Origin: Lindgomyces ingoldianus
Lineage: Eukaryota; Ascomycota; Dothideomycetes; Pleosporales; Lindgomycetaceae
Direction of reading: 5' to 3'
NCBI RefSeq assembly: GCF_010093535.1
Contig: NW_022985206.1
Coordinates: 1-64,000, forward strand
DNA: 64,000 nt
How positions within the stretch are numbered: position 1 is the stretch's first letter; each line of letters starts with the position of its first letter. This document shows positions 53,690 through 64,000 of the stretch, piece after piece. Made by a program: the position numbers and the translations under genes. The notes beneath the pieces are model-generated. The model made no database searches and had not been told where the DNA came from. It saw only the letters and a list, made by a program, of their open reading frames with translations.

Positions 53690-53960
53690 TAAGAAAAGGG
53701 GGGGGAAGAGAAGGTGTTAGTTAGTTATTACCTTTTATGTAGGCAATTAATTAAGGGGGGGGTAGGTGCTAGTTGCGTTTGTATAGTAGTTGTCTAGGTA
53801 GTAGTAGTTAACTGTACAGTAGCTCTTAAAGAGCAAGCTGTTGTGCAGAGTAGCAGGTTAGCTCTAGGGTAGGGGGGGCTGGTTGCGTTTGTACAGCTGT
53901 TGTCTAGGGGGGGTAGGTGGTGCTAGTTGTGTGTTTGTACGGCTGTTCTTAGGGGGGGGT
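53690..53960 (+). repeat. G-run minisatellite in the TRIM-like interior
   Basis: Repeats of about 50-60 bp share ctagttgcgtttgta, a gctgttgtctag-type segment and a run of 6-9 G. G runs lie near 53697, 53753, 53872, 53906 and 53951. The runs resemble polypurine tracts or G-quadruplex-prone DNA. Confidence 0.6.
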
Positions 53961-53989
53961 GTTAGCAAGGTGGGCTGCTAATAAGGAGC

Positions 53990-54345
53990 CTCCTCTGCGT
54001 AGCTACGCACGCAGTAGGTTTCTAATTATGCAGCCTGTATTGTCTCCTCTGCGTGGCTATGCACGCAGTAGGCAAGTAGTTGCACAGCCTGTATTAACAG
54101 AAGGCTCTAGGGCGCATAAAGGCTTAGCAGTAAGCCCTCTTTATGTAGCTACGCACACAGCAGGTTACTAATCTTGTCTTTATGTAATTAGTTAATCTAG
54201 GGGCGCGCACAATGCTTGTCTAAGCCCTCTCTGCGTGGCTACGCACACAGTGGGAGTAAGCTGTTTGTATAGTGGCAGTTTTATTAATCCTTACAAATCT
54301 GTCTGTTAAAGACAATATCCTCTGCGTAGCTATGCACGCAGTAAA
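53990..54345 (+). repeat. Five dispersed copies of a palindromic motif (tgcgtagctacgca type)
   Basis: Copies at about 53996-54009, 54050-54063, 54142-54155, 54232-54245 and 54323-54336. The first is a perfect 14-bp palindrome and the others vary by transitions. Each is preceded by a cctct-type stretch and followed by cgcag or cacag, so the motif is a longer ctctgcgtRgctaYgcacgcag unit. Each copy can fold into a hairpin. Confidence 0.72.
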
Positions 54346-54940
54346 TAGTTTATTAATAGACTAATTAGTGTTAGTTAACCTAGGTTTAATTAAACAAACA
54401 TACACCTAAAAGGCGTACTAAAAGGTAAGTAGGTAAAGATCTTTTTATTATTAACTACTACCCTTTCTCTTTATACAAAGAAAGAGGGCTCTTAAGTACA
54501 CATAGCCCCTAACACATAGGCTAGATAGCTAACGTTTTAGGCAACCTAATTTAGCTGTACGCGTGTACAGACATAGCTGTACTTACGTACAGACAGTTCT
54601 ATAGTTTTAATAAACTTAGATTTTTTTTCTTTTTTTTCTTTATAAAAACTACTGCTAAGGCAACTAGACTATAGCTTTTTTAAATGTAGCCTTACACTAG
54701 CATTTAGTTAACATATTCCTGTAGGGCTTCTTTTTATATTCTAGTTAGAGGACAAAGTCTGTAGGTTTTTAAGTTGTAGTTTTTTATTAAGTTAATAGTG
54801 TAGTCCTAAGGCTAATATAGCAGTAATTCTTCTAAGTTGTTAAGCGTCTTAAACATATCTTTATAATTTTTATATTTTATAAACATGCTTTTTTTTAAAT
54901 TTTAAAGATTTTAACTTAATCTACATCTTTATTAGCTATA

Positions 54941-55258
54941 TGTCACGGTATCCTCCCCGGATCCCAGACATAACTGTATTAGACGCGTACTAGAGTATTA
55001 TTAGTGCATGTCTAACACAAACACAACACAACACAGACATAAACTTAAGCATAAACTGCTTTAACACTAACTAAACCTAAAACAGGCTTAATTTATACCT
55101 AAAGCGCTTAAACTTTTAAGCTAAGTATTTAATTACTAATTTCCTTCTAAACCTTTTTATTCCTTACATAATGTCTTATACCTACTATAATACCTTACAT
55201 AGTAATTAAACTAGACCTCTATAAAGCTCTATAACCTTACTTATGCATAATTATAACA
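54941..55258 (+). repeat. 5' LTR of gypsy element B (318 bp)
   Basis: Begins tgtcacggtatcctcc and ends gcataattataaca. Its reverse complement aligns with 56724-57041 and 62069-62385. Differences are transitions; this copy is the least AT-shifted near its start. Confidence 0.82.
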
Positions 55259-56723
55259 TTATATTGTGTTAAAACCTTAGCTAAGAATAGCCTCTAAATC
55301 TAATTTAATAAGCTTAGTACTTACATAACTCTAAGCTATTAAAGTAAGCTAAAAAGCCTTTTAAAAAGCGCTTACTTTATAAAAAAGCTGCTATGTTATA
55401 AGCTTTAAAGCTTTTTAAAAGAACTTTAAAGAACAGCTTTATATTATTAAGTAGTCTATTTCTGCCTTAACTTCTGTTATAGTAGTAGGAACTAAGAACT
55501 TACTAGCCTTAAAGCTTACTTAAAAGTCTAGAGATAGCTTAACTCTTTTCTGCCTAACACTGCTTATAACCTGTAACTTTTTTAACCTAGTAATAAAATC
55601 TAACTAACTCCCTAATCCCCTACTATTTAATAGAAAATAGAAAGACCTACTTTCCTTTTTACACAAGCTCTAATACAAACTTAAAGGAAACATAGACTAA
55701 TTCCCTTCTAAACGCTTTTAGTTACTATACGCCTACTTTTAACTTAACTATAATATAACAGCCTTAATTAACTTACTAATAAATAAAAATATTATTAACC
55801 TAGATTAATTTATAGCGTTCTTATAAGTAACTTATAGAGACTTAAATAAAAAGTTAACAGCTCTAAGTTGCCTAAACACCTTATAATAAAAAAAAAAAGC
55901 TTTACTTTACACTTTACTAAGTTCTACTAACTTGCATTTAATATAGGCCTAAATAAGATAGGTCTAATTGCAGCTTTATGTAACTCCCTCTTAACTAAAC
56001 TGCAACGCGCTATAGTAGAAGAACCCCTCCTAAACAACCTTAACGCGTATGCGAACCTAATTGCTACCTACAATAATAACATAAAGTTCCTCTCTGTACA
56101 AGCCCTAATACAGGCTCTTATTAACTTAGAAGTAAACAGCATAGGTTACATTAATAGAGAACTAGCGCACAAACTAAATCTCTAATTAACACTGCTTACC
56201 TAAATAATTTACCTAACTAGATTTAATAGAAAACAACTTAAAGGAGGTTCTATCTTCTGTACTATAACTGTTACAATTACCTACTAACACTATAAGAAGC
56301 AGATTAAGCTCTATGTAACAAACACAGGACATTATAACCTAATCCTAGGACAACTATAGCTGTATTAGCACAAGGTTGCCTTTAATTACTAAGAGTAAGT
56401 TCTAAACTTTAACTCTTTCTAATGCTAAGACATATGCTTATGCTTACACCTAAACAACACTTAAGTAGCACTTAATATAAAAGGTCTCTAGACCTACTTC
56501 TTAATAACCTAGAAAAGAACTACCTAAGTAAGGCTAACAAGCTAGGCCTCTTACTAAGATAAGCTACATAAAATAATTTAACAACTGCCTAAACTTAAAA
56601 AAGAGAAAGCCTTTAAAAAATTTTTACTTACCTAATTTAGACACAAACTAAGACTTAAACAGTAGATAGACATCTACTACATAGGACCTGCCCTATTTAT
56701 AACCCTAGCTTAATAACTAGATC
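54941..56723 (+). mobile_element. Gypsy retrotransposon B, left part (5' LTR and start of interior)
   Basis: Starts with a 318-bp LTR (54941-55258, tgtcacggtatcc...ttataaca), then interior sequence to 56723. The interior matches the interior of the inverted copy at 56724-62385 when that is read on its minus strand. The element is interrupted by that copy and resumes at 62386. Its insertion at 54941 cut the minus-strand gypsy element on the left. All frames have stops. Confidence 0.8.
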
Positions 56724-57041
56724 TGTCACGATTGTGCACGAGTAAGGTTATAGAGCTTCACAGAGGTCTAGTTCAATTACTACGTGAGGTATCATAGTAG
56801 GTACAAGACGTTGTGTAAGGAATAGAAAGGTTTAGAAGGAAATTAGTAATTAAATACTTAGCTTAAAAGTCTAAGCACTTTAAGTATAAATTAAGCTTGT
56901 TTTAGGTTTAGTTAGTGTTAAGGTAGTTTATACTTAAGTTTATATCTATGTTATGTTATATTTATGTTAGACATGCACTAATAATACTTTAGTACACGTC
57001 TAATATAGTTATGTCTAGAATCTAGGGAGGATACTGTAACA
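56724..57041 (-). repeat. 3' LTR of the inner gypsy element (318 bp)
   Basis: On the plus strand it starts tgtcacgattgtgcacgag and ends ggatactgtaaca. It aligns in the same orientation with 62069-62385. Confidence 0.85.
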
Positions 57042-60000
57042 GTACTCCCCCTCTTATTAGAAAGAGAATCCTTTACATTAGTAGTTCTAGTATTAAGTTG
57101 TCTTTATTAGAGTACAGGTTTAGTTTAGATAAGTATTAGGCGTAGAATTAGGTTACTATAGAGTTCTCTTATAAAGCTTTTGCAAGTTCTTACAACAGTT
57201 TGTTATATCTAGTCTATTTTATAAAGTATTTATAGATATGTTTCTTCTTATTAAACTAAATTTATTTAACATTTTTTATAACATATTTTAGTTTATTATT
57301 TATAATAATAGGTTTAAGTAGCAGGTTTAGCTGTCTAGGTAGATAGTTAGATTTAGAGGCTGCTTAGCGCAGCAATAATACGTAGAACACAGGGTGTATC
57401 TTTATGCTGTTAGGTAGAATTAATTAGTAAGCGTGCAATAAGACTATATAAGCTACTATAAAAGGGCTAAGGTTCTTTTAATTAAGTTTTTTTAATTATT
57501 AGTTTATTTAAATATTTCTAGCGTCTAGCTAGACCTTCTTGCTAGCTGCATACGCAGGGGCAGAGGTTTAAAATTAGTTTATGTACTCTTGTTAAAAAGC
57601 TTAAGCTTATGTAAGCTTTTTATAAATATATTTAGATATATTTTAAATTTTATTAATAAGTCTATTTACATCTATTACTTATATAGATTAATAAGTTAGT
57701 TAAAGGGTATTTATAAGTAGTTTAAATCCTATTTAAAGGTAGTATCTATAGTTTACTAAAAACAGGGATACTTATGTTAATTTAGATGTTATATTATTAG
57801 CTTTAAACTATGCTATAGCTAACTATTTTACCTAGTTATCTTACTAGTAGTTTATGTACACTTATAAGACTTATTTTATTATAGCATTTATGTTCTTAGT
57901 CTAGCTGTTAGTCTCTAGGTAAAAAGCTGTAAATAGATAAAGAATAATTTAAAGCTATTTACAGAGTTTATCCTAGAAGGCTAAGACAAACTGCGTACCT
58001 CTATCTAATATAATTATGTTAGGCAGGCTATAGTAAACCTATACATATTAGTAGAATAACTAGGCTATATTAGGGGCAGTTATAGAGGAACATAGTATTA
58101 AGTGTTAATACTTAGTTAAGTAATTAACAACTACTATAATATTTATGTACTCTTTAAATAAAAGTAAGTTTATAATAAAATTAATTAATATGTCTTTCTA
58201 AGCTTATTTAAAGATTAGAAGTAGTTTAAGCAGGCTATTATACTTTTTTTAAGAGGCTTTTACTTTACAGCAAGTATAGCAACATAATACATATTAGTGT
58301 ATAGTATAGAACATGCGGGGCTAGTAGTACTCTCTCTGTAGTAGGTTAAGAGTCTTTCCTCTACCTAGGTGTTCTTTAACAGGCAAGTTATGTATAATTT
58401 AAAGTAGTTTAATTCTTAGTTTATTAAAATTAGAGATTATAAGTTAGTTATAGTAATATAGCTTACTATTTTAGTTTTTATAGTTAGCTAGTGTTACTTT
58501 TTTTAACTAACTAGCGCTGTTTTAGAGCAGGTCTAAAGTTTCTTAGATAAATTTATTATTTAAATACTTATTAGTAATAATTTAATTAATTATCTAATTT
58601 ATTTTATTTAGGTTAAAGTCTAAAAATAGCTTAGGTTAAAGTAAAGTTTAGTGTTAAGCCTTTTACACTTCTTTTTAAGCAGAGATGTTTTAGGATTACC
58701 TTATAAAAGCATCTAGTTTCCTTCTGTTTTAACTAGAATAATAAGTAATCTTAAAATTAAAATAAGATAAGTATTTAAACTAATAAGCTTATTAGTAGCT
58801 AAGTTATTTTATAGTTGTAAAGTACTATAAGTTCTTATAGTTAAATAAAACCTATATTAGATGCGCTGCACTTTCTAGTTTAGGTTGCTATTATTTAAAG
58901 TAGCATACTATAGTAAGTAATTTCTTATTGTAGATTTTATAATTACTTTTTATAAAACTTATTCTTTTTAAAAAGTATGTAATAGGCTTAATAGTCTTGT
59001 CTAGCTTAGTCTAGAAAAAAACTCCTGCTACTATGTAGTCTAAGGCATTAGCTTCTACAAGTATTAGTAGTTTAAAGTTAAAGTAGCAGAGTATTAGAGC
59101 TTTAGTAAAGGCTTTTTTTAGCTAGTTAAAAGACTATTAGTAATTTAAGTTAAAGTTAAATTAAACCTTTTTTTTAGTAAGTGTAATTATAAGGCTTACT
59201 AGCTACAAGAAGTTGTTAATAAATTATTAGTAAAAGTTAGTAAATCTTATAAAAGCTTAAACATCCTTTATGTCCTTTAGGTATTACTAATCTAGCATAG
59301 TCTAAACCTTAACAGAGTCTATTTAAATGCTATCTATAAAGATTATATATCCTAAATATGTAACCTTTAATTAGTAGAACTTACATTTATTTATGTTAAG
59401 TTATAAACCTACTTCTTCTATAGCCTTTAGCACTAAGCATACATGCTGTTTGTGCTCTAAAAGGCTATTACTGTAAATTAGAATATTGTTAATATACATA
59501 GTGCAGAACATGTCTAGGTAAAGTTAGAGTAAGTTTTTTATAAAATGTTAAAAAGTACTAGGCGCGTTAGCTAAGCTAAAGGGCATTACTAAGTACTTAA
59601 ATAGTCTATATTAGGTCTAAAACGCTGTTAGCTACTTATTACCCTTTACTATCTTTAGCTTATTAAAGGCAGTAATAATATCTAACTTTATAAAATACTT
59701 TACTTTACTTAGTTAGCTTAGAGTTTCTTATAAAAAAGAAATTAAGTATTAGTTTTTAATAGTAACAGCATTTAGTTCTTAGTAGTTAATGCAGAATTAA
59801 AGCCTACTTTTAAGTTTCTTTATAAATAGTATAAGTAACACTACTAGTAAGAAGCTAGCTTAAATAAACCTTTTTTTTAAGTTCTTATTAAGGTATTTTT
59901 AAAGCACTTTTAATTTATTTAGTAACATTCTATATAGTGGCCTATAACTAGGTTGTTTACTAAGCTTAAAAGTTATTTAGTAATTATATAAATGTTATAT

Positions 60001-62068
60001 TAAAAGCTTATTAAACTTATCTTAGAAAAAAACATGCAACAGGTTATAGTAGTCTTAAGAGACTATTGTCCTTAAGTTAGTATGTTTTTAAAAAGCTAAA
60101 GCTTAGTCTATATTAGAAATTGTAACTGCGTAGATTTTATAATCTAGTTATTAAGCTAGGGTCACAAATAGGGCAAGTCCTATGTAGCAGATGTCTATCT
60201 GCTGTTTAAGTCCTAGTTTATGTCTAAATTAAGTAGGTAAAGGTTTCTTAAAGGCTTTCTCTTTTTTAAGTTTAAGCAGTTATTAAATTATTTTACATAG
60301 CTTATTTTAGTAAAAGGCCTAGCTTATTAGCCTTACTTAAGTAGTTTTTCTCTAGGTTATTAAAAAGTAAGTTTAAAAACTTTCTATATTAAGTGCTATT
60401 TAGGTGTTGTTTAGGTGTAAGTGTAAGCATATATCTTAGTATTAGAAAGAGTTAAAGTTTAGAACTTACTTTTAGTAATTAAAGGCAACCTTATGCTAAT
60501 ATAGCTATAGTTGTTTTAGGATTAGGTTATAATATCCTATATTTATTACATAGAGCTTAATCTACTCCTTATAGTGTTAGTAGGTAATTATAATAGTTAT
60601 AGTATAAAAGATAAAACCTTTTTTAAGTTATTTTTTATTAAATCTAGTTAAGTAAATTATTTAAGTAAGTAGTATTAATTAAAGATTTAGTTTACGCGCT
60701 AGTTCTCTATTAATGTAACCTATGCTATTTACTCCTAAGTTAATAAGAGCTTATATTAGGGCTAATATAGTTTCTTATTATAAATATATAGAAATATTAA
60801 CTTAGTACTTTTAGTTATTAGTAGGGGACTTAGCTTATAAGTTAGCAAAGATCTAGTGTTAAATTAGTCCTAAAGGGCAACTTAGCCCTAAAACAAGCCT
60901 TTTTGCAGGCTTCTACTACTATAGCTGCAGCTATGTTAAGAGTAGCAAAGAAGATTAGAGCTTAAATATAAGTTAAAGCCCTTATAAAAATAAAATTAAA
61001 ATAGTAAAAATTTTTAACAAGTACTAGCAGCGCTACTTGTGTAAACTTAAAAAAAAATAAAGCAGTTTTAAAAGATATAACTATGCTTACTACACTTAAA
61101 GCATTAACTTTTTTTTTTATAATTTTTACACTTTCTAGAACTAACTAAAGCATAATTTAAATTAATTTTTATTATGTTAGAGTTCTTATTTGCAACTGCG
61201 CTAGTTTAGGGGCGTATTAGGGCTTGTACAAGGAGGAACCTTATGTTATTATTATAGGTAGTAATTAAGTTTGCATACGCGTTAAAGTTGTTTAGAAGGG
61301 GTTCTCCTACTATAGCGCGTTACAGTTTAGTTAAGAGGGAGTTATATAAGGCTATAATTAAACTTATCTTATTTAGGCCTATATTAGATGTAAGTTAGCA
61401 GAACTTAGTAAAGTGTAAAGTAAAGCTTTTCTTTTTTTATTATAAAGTGTTTAGGCAACTTAGAGCTGTTAACTTTTTATTTAAGTCTCTATAAGTTACT
61501 TATAAAAACGCTATAAACTAATCTAAGTTAATAATATCCTTATTTATTAGTAAGTTAATTAAGGCTGTTATGTTATAGTTAAGTTAAAAGTAGGCATATA
61601 GTAACTAAAAGTGTTTAGAGAGGAATTAGTCTATGTTTCCTTTAAGTTTATATTAGAGCTTGTGTAGAAAGAAAGGTAGGTCTTTTTATTTTTTATTAAA
61701 CAGTAGGGGATTAGAAAGTTAGTTAGATTTTATTACTAAGTTAAAAGGGTTACAAGTTATAGGTAGTGTTAGGCAGAAAAAAGTTAAGCTATCTCTAGAC
61801 TTTTAGGTAAGCTTTAAGGCTAGTAAGTTCTTAGTTTCTACTACTATAACAAAAGTTAAGGCAGAAACAGACTACTTAATAATATAAAGCTATTCTTTAA
61901 AGTTTTTTTAAAAAGCTTTAAAGCTTATAACATAGTAGCTTTTTTATAAAGTAAGCGCTTTTTAAAAAGCTTTTTAGCTTACTTTAATAGCTTAGAGTTA
62001 TGCAAGTACTAAGCTTATTAGATTAGATTTAAAGGCTATTCTTAGCTAAAGTTTTAACATAACATAAT

Positions 62069-62385
62069 GTTATAATTATGCACAAGTAAGGTTATAGAGC
62101 TTTATAAAAGTCTAGTTTAATTACTATGTAAGGTATTATAGTAAGTACAAGATGTTATGTAAGAAACAAAAAAGTTTAAAAAGAAATTAGTAATTAAATA
62201 CTTAGCTTAGAAGTCTAAGCGCTTTAGGTATAAATTAAGCTTGTTTTAGGTTTAGTTAGTGTTAAGGCAGTTTATGCTTAAGTTTATGTCTATGTTGTGT
62301 TATATTTATATTAGACGTGCACTAATAATACTCTAGTACGCGTCTAATATAGTTATGTCTAGGATCTAGGGAGGATACTGTGACA
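62069..62385 (-). repeat. 5' LTR of the inner gypsy element (317 bp)
   Basis: On the plus strand it starts tgttataattatgcacaag and ends ggatactgtgaca. It is more AT-shifted than its partner at 56724-57041, so the two LTRs differ by many transitions. Confidence 0.85.
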
Positions 62386-64000
62386 AGATTACAAAATCTA
62401 CATAGTTATAATTTCTAATATAGACTAAGCTCTAGCTCCCTAAAAACACACTAACCTAAGAATAATAGTCCCTTAAGACTACTATAACCTGTTATATGTC
62501 TTTTTCTAAGACAAGTCTAATAAGCTTCTAATACAACATCTATATAATTACTAGATAACTCTTAAGCCTAGTAAACAACCTAGTTATAGGCTACTATATA
62601 GAATGTTACTAAATAAATTAAAAGTGCTCTAAAAATACCTTAACAAGAACTTAAAAAAAGAGTTTATTTAAGCTAGCTTCTTACTAGTAGTGTTACCTAT
62701 ACTATTTATAAAGAAACCTAAAAGTAGGCTTTAATTCTATATTAACTACTAAAAACTAAATGCTGTTACTATTAAAAACTAATACTTAATTTCTTTTTTA
62801 CAGGAAACTCTAAGCTAACTAAGCAAAGCAAAGTATTTTATAAAGTTAGATATTATTGCTGCTTTTAATAAGCTAAGAATAGTAAAAGGTAATAAGTAGC
62901 TAACAGCGTTTTAGACCTAATATAAACTATTTAAGTACCTAGTAATGCTTTTTAGCTTAGCTAACACGCCTAGTACTTTTTAACATTTTATAAACAACTT
63001 GCTCTAACCCTACCTAGACATGTTCTACACTACATATATTAACAACATTCTAATCTACAGCAATAGCCTTTTAAAGCACAAACAGCATGTACGCCTAGTG
63101 CTAAAGGCTATAAAAGAAGTAGGTCTATAACTTAATGTAAATAAATGCAAGTTCTACTAATTAAAGGTTATGTATTTAGAATATGTAATCTCTATAAATA
63201 GCATCTAAATAGACCCTGTTAAGGTTTAGACTATGCTAGATTAGTAATACCTAAAAAATGTAAAAGATGTTTAAGCCTTTATAAAATTTACTAACTTTTA
63301 TTAATAATTTATTAACAACTTCTTACAGCAAGTAAGCCTTATAATTACACTTACTAAAAAAAAGATTTAATTTAACTTTAACTTAAATTACTAATAGTTT
63401 TTTAACTAGCTAAAAAAAGCCTTTACTAAAGCCTTAATACTCTACTACTTTAACTTTAAACTACTAATACTTGTAGAAGCTAATGCCTTAGACTATGTAG
63501 TAGCAGAAGTTCTTTTCTAGACTAAGCTAGATAAGACTATTAGGCCTATTATATATTTCTTAAAAAAAATAAGTTTTATAAAAGGTAATTATAAGATCTA
63601 CAACAAGAAATTACTTGCTATAGTACACTACTTTAAATAATAGCAACCTAAACTAGAAGGTGCAGCGTATCTAATATAGGTTCTATTTAACTACAAGAAC
63701 TTACAGTACTTTGTAACTATAAAATAACTTAGCTACTAATAAGCTTATTAGTTTAAATACTTATCTTATTTTAATTTTAAAATTACTTATTATTCTAGTT
63801 AAAACAAAGGGAAACTAGATGCCTTTATAAGGTAATTCTAAAACATCCTTACTTAAAAAAAAGTGTAAAAGGCTTAATACTAAACTTTACTCTAACTTAA
63901 GCTATTTTTAGACTTTAACCTAAATAAAATAGATTAGATAATTAATTAAATTATTACTAATAAGTATCTAAATAATAAATTTATCTAAGAAACCTTAGAC
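62386..64000 (+). mobile_element. Gypsy retrotransposon B, continuation with RT and RNase H text
   Basis: Resumes the plus-strand element left at 56723. Reverse transcriptase text is readable with stops: the catalytic loop reads YINNILIYS at 63035-63061, then HKQHV, a KCKFY motif and FINNFLQ. RNase H-like text (KAFTKALILYYF, then VEANALDYVVAEVLF and NYKIYNKKLLAIVHYF) follows to about 63640. The GAC-to-AAC changes at both catalytic aspartates fit RIP. The rest of the element and its 3' LTR lie beyond the window. Confidence 0.85.

Larger units (their letters stand above)
52959..54595. mobile_element. Short LTR element (TRIM-like, 1637 bp) nested in the gypsy RT region
   Basis: Two direct repeats of 227 bp each, 52959-53185 and 54369-54595, both with TG...CA ends, bracket a 1183-bp interior. 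The element is flanked by gttct (52954-52958) and gttct (54596-54600), a perfect 5-bp target duplication. Gypsy reverse-transcriptase sequence stops at the left edge and resumes at the right edge, so it is an insertion. LTR differences are all C/T or G/A. The interior has G-run minisatellites and palindromic repeats but no gag or pol text. An ORF at 53446-53646 is probably chance. The element would need proteins from another retrotransposon, as TRIM elements do. Confidence 0.85.
49170..54940 (-). mobile_element. Ty3/gypsy retrotransposon, RIP-decayed, 5' part missing
   Basis: Minus-strand element. Its 3' LTR is at 49170-49761, and a purine-rich tract (reverse complement of about 49762-49778, agggaggaggggcagcg) precedes it, as in gypsy elements. 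Reading leftward-coded sequence, integrase text STAYHLQTDR lies at about 51186-51214. Reverse transcriptase text with YLDNVLIYL at about 52642-52671 and a lysine-rich segment at about 54600-54680, matching the start of the RT domain, brackets an inserted element. The frames are full of stops and the second catalytic Asp is Asn. The order RT then integrase is that of Ty3/gypsy. The protease, gag and 5' LTR would lie right of 54940 but are cut off by the next insertion. Confidence 0.82.
56724..62385 (-). mobile_element. Complete gypsy element (5662 bp) of the same family, inverted, with target duplication
   Basis: Bounded by LTRs 56724-57041 and 62069-62385 and flanked by agatc (56719-56723) and agatt (62386-62390), a 5-bp target duplication with one transition. 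On the minus strand, reverse transcriptase text with YINNILIYS lies at 59470-59496 and integrase text TAFYLETNS at about 57895-57925. A purine-rich tract (reverse complement of 57042-57057) precedes the 3' LTR. RT before integrase makes it Ty3/gypsy. Catalytic Asp-to-Asn and Gln-to-stop changes show it is inactive. It is inserted in a related element in opposite orientation. Confidence 0.88.

Noticed and set aside
53959..54171. 70-codon ORF in the TRIM-like interior
   Set aside because: It translates the palindromic repeat units (PLR.YARSR repeated) and is not a gene.
1..64000. tRNA, rRNA and CRISPR features
   Set aside because: I looked for T-arm-like motifs and regular spacer arrays and found none that fold or repeat convincingly; CRISPR arrays are not expected in fungi.

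Overview
The window reads as nuclear DNA of a filamentous ascomycete (Pezizomycotina). The evidence is short introns of about 48-86 nt with GT...AG ends and CTAAC-type branch sites, single-gene transcription units, fungal-restricted families (UstYa-like oxidase, fungal CorA-like protein, DUF1774 membrane protein, Hos3-type deacetylase, 2EXR/F-box-like protein), and AT-rich repeat blocks whose decayed ORFs carry almost only C-to-T/G-to-A changes, as expected of repeat-induced point mutation (RIP). I cannot name the species.

Layout. 1-4150 is an AT-rich block of decayed repeats with no intact gene. It holds a palindromic MITE-like element, a direct-repeat pair and several copies of a ~291-bp solo-LTR-like repeat. 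4150-48200 is a gene-bearing island. It begins with a cysteine-rich secreted protein (5527-6668), then, on the minus strand, a disrupted glycosyltransferase (9749-11095) lying downstream of a DHA2-type MFS exporter (11744-13642). A UstYa-like gene (19763-20879, minus), a two-domain GFA-type zinc protein (23806-24981), a fungal CorA-like membrane protein (about 25578-27053) and a kinase-fold protein (29538-30386) follow, with long gene-poor spacers. From 31435 the island carries conserved housekeeping genes: EMC4 (minus) divergent from the AP-1 beta-adaptin gene (plus), then a DUF1774 membrane protein and a Hos3-type histone deacetylase (both minus), and finally a 2EXR/F-box-like protein (minus). 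48800-64000 is a second AT-rich block.

The right-hand block can be read as a nested stack of LTR retrotransposons. A minus-strand Ty3/gypsy element with its 3' LTR at 49170-49761 is interrupted inside its reverse transcriptase by a 1637-bp element with two 227-bp LTRs and a perfect 5-bp target duplication (52959-54595). It is cut at 54941 by a plus-strand gypsy element of another family, and that one is cut in turn by an inverted copy of its own family (56724-62385, 5-bp target duplication agatc/agatt). Both family copies have the reverse-transcriptase YIDD site changed to YINN.

Points that stand out: EMC4 appears to be split by a 470-nt intron that is filled by a ~6-bp minisatellite and seems to use a GC donor; the glycosyltransferase is broken over ~35 bp where two compensating frame shifts (or one stop) fall; and a 738-bp hAT-like element with an 8-bp target duplication sits at 36056-36793. 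The UstYa-like gene and the glycosyltransferase/exporter pair hint at specialised metabolism, but no backbone synthase or RiPP precursor is visible here.
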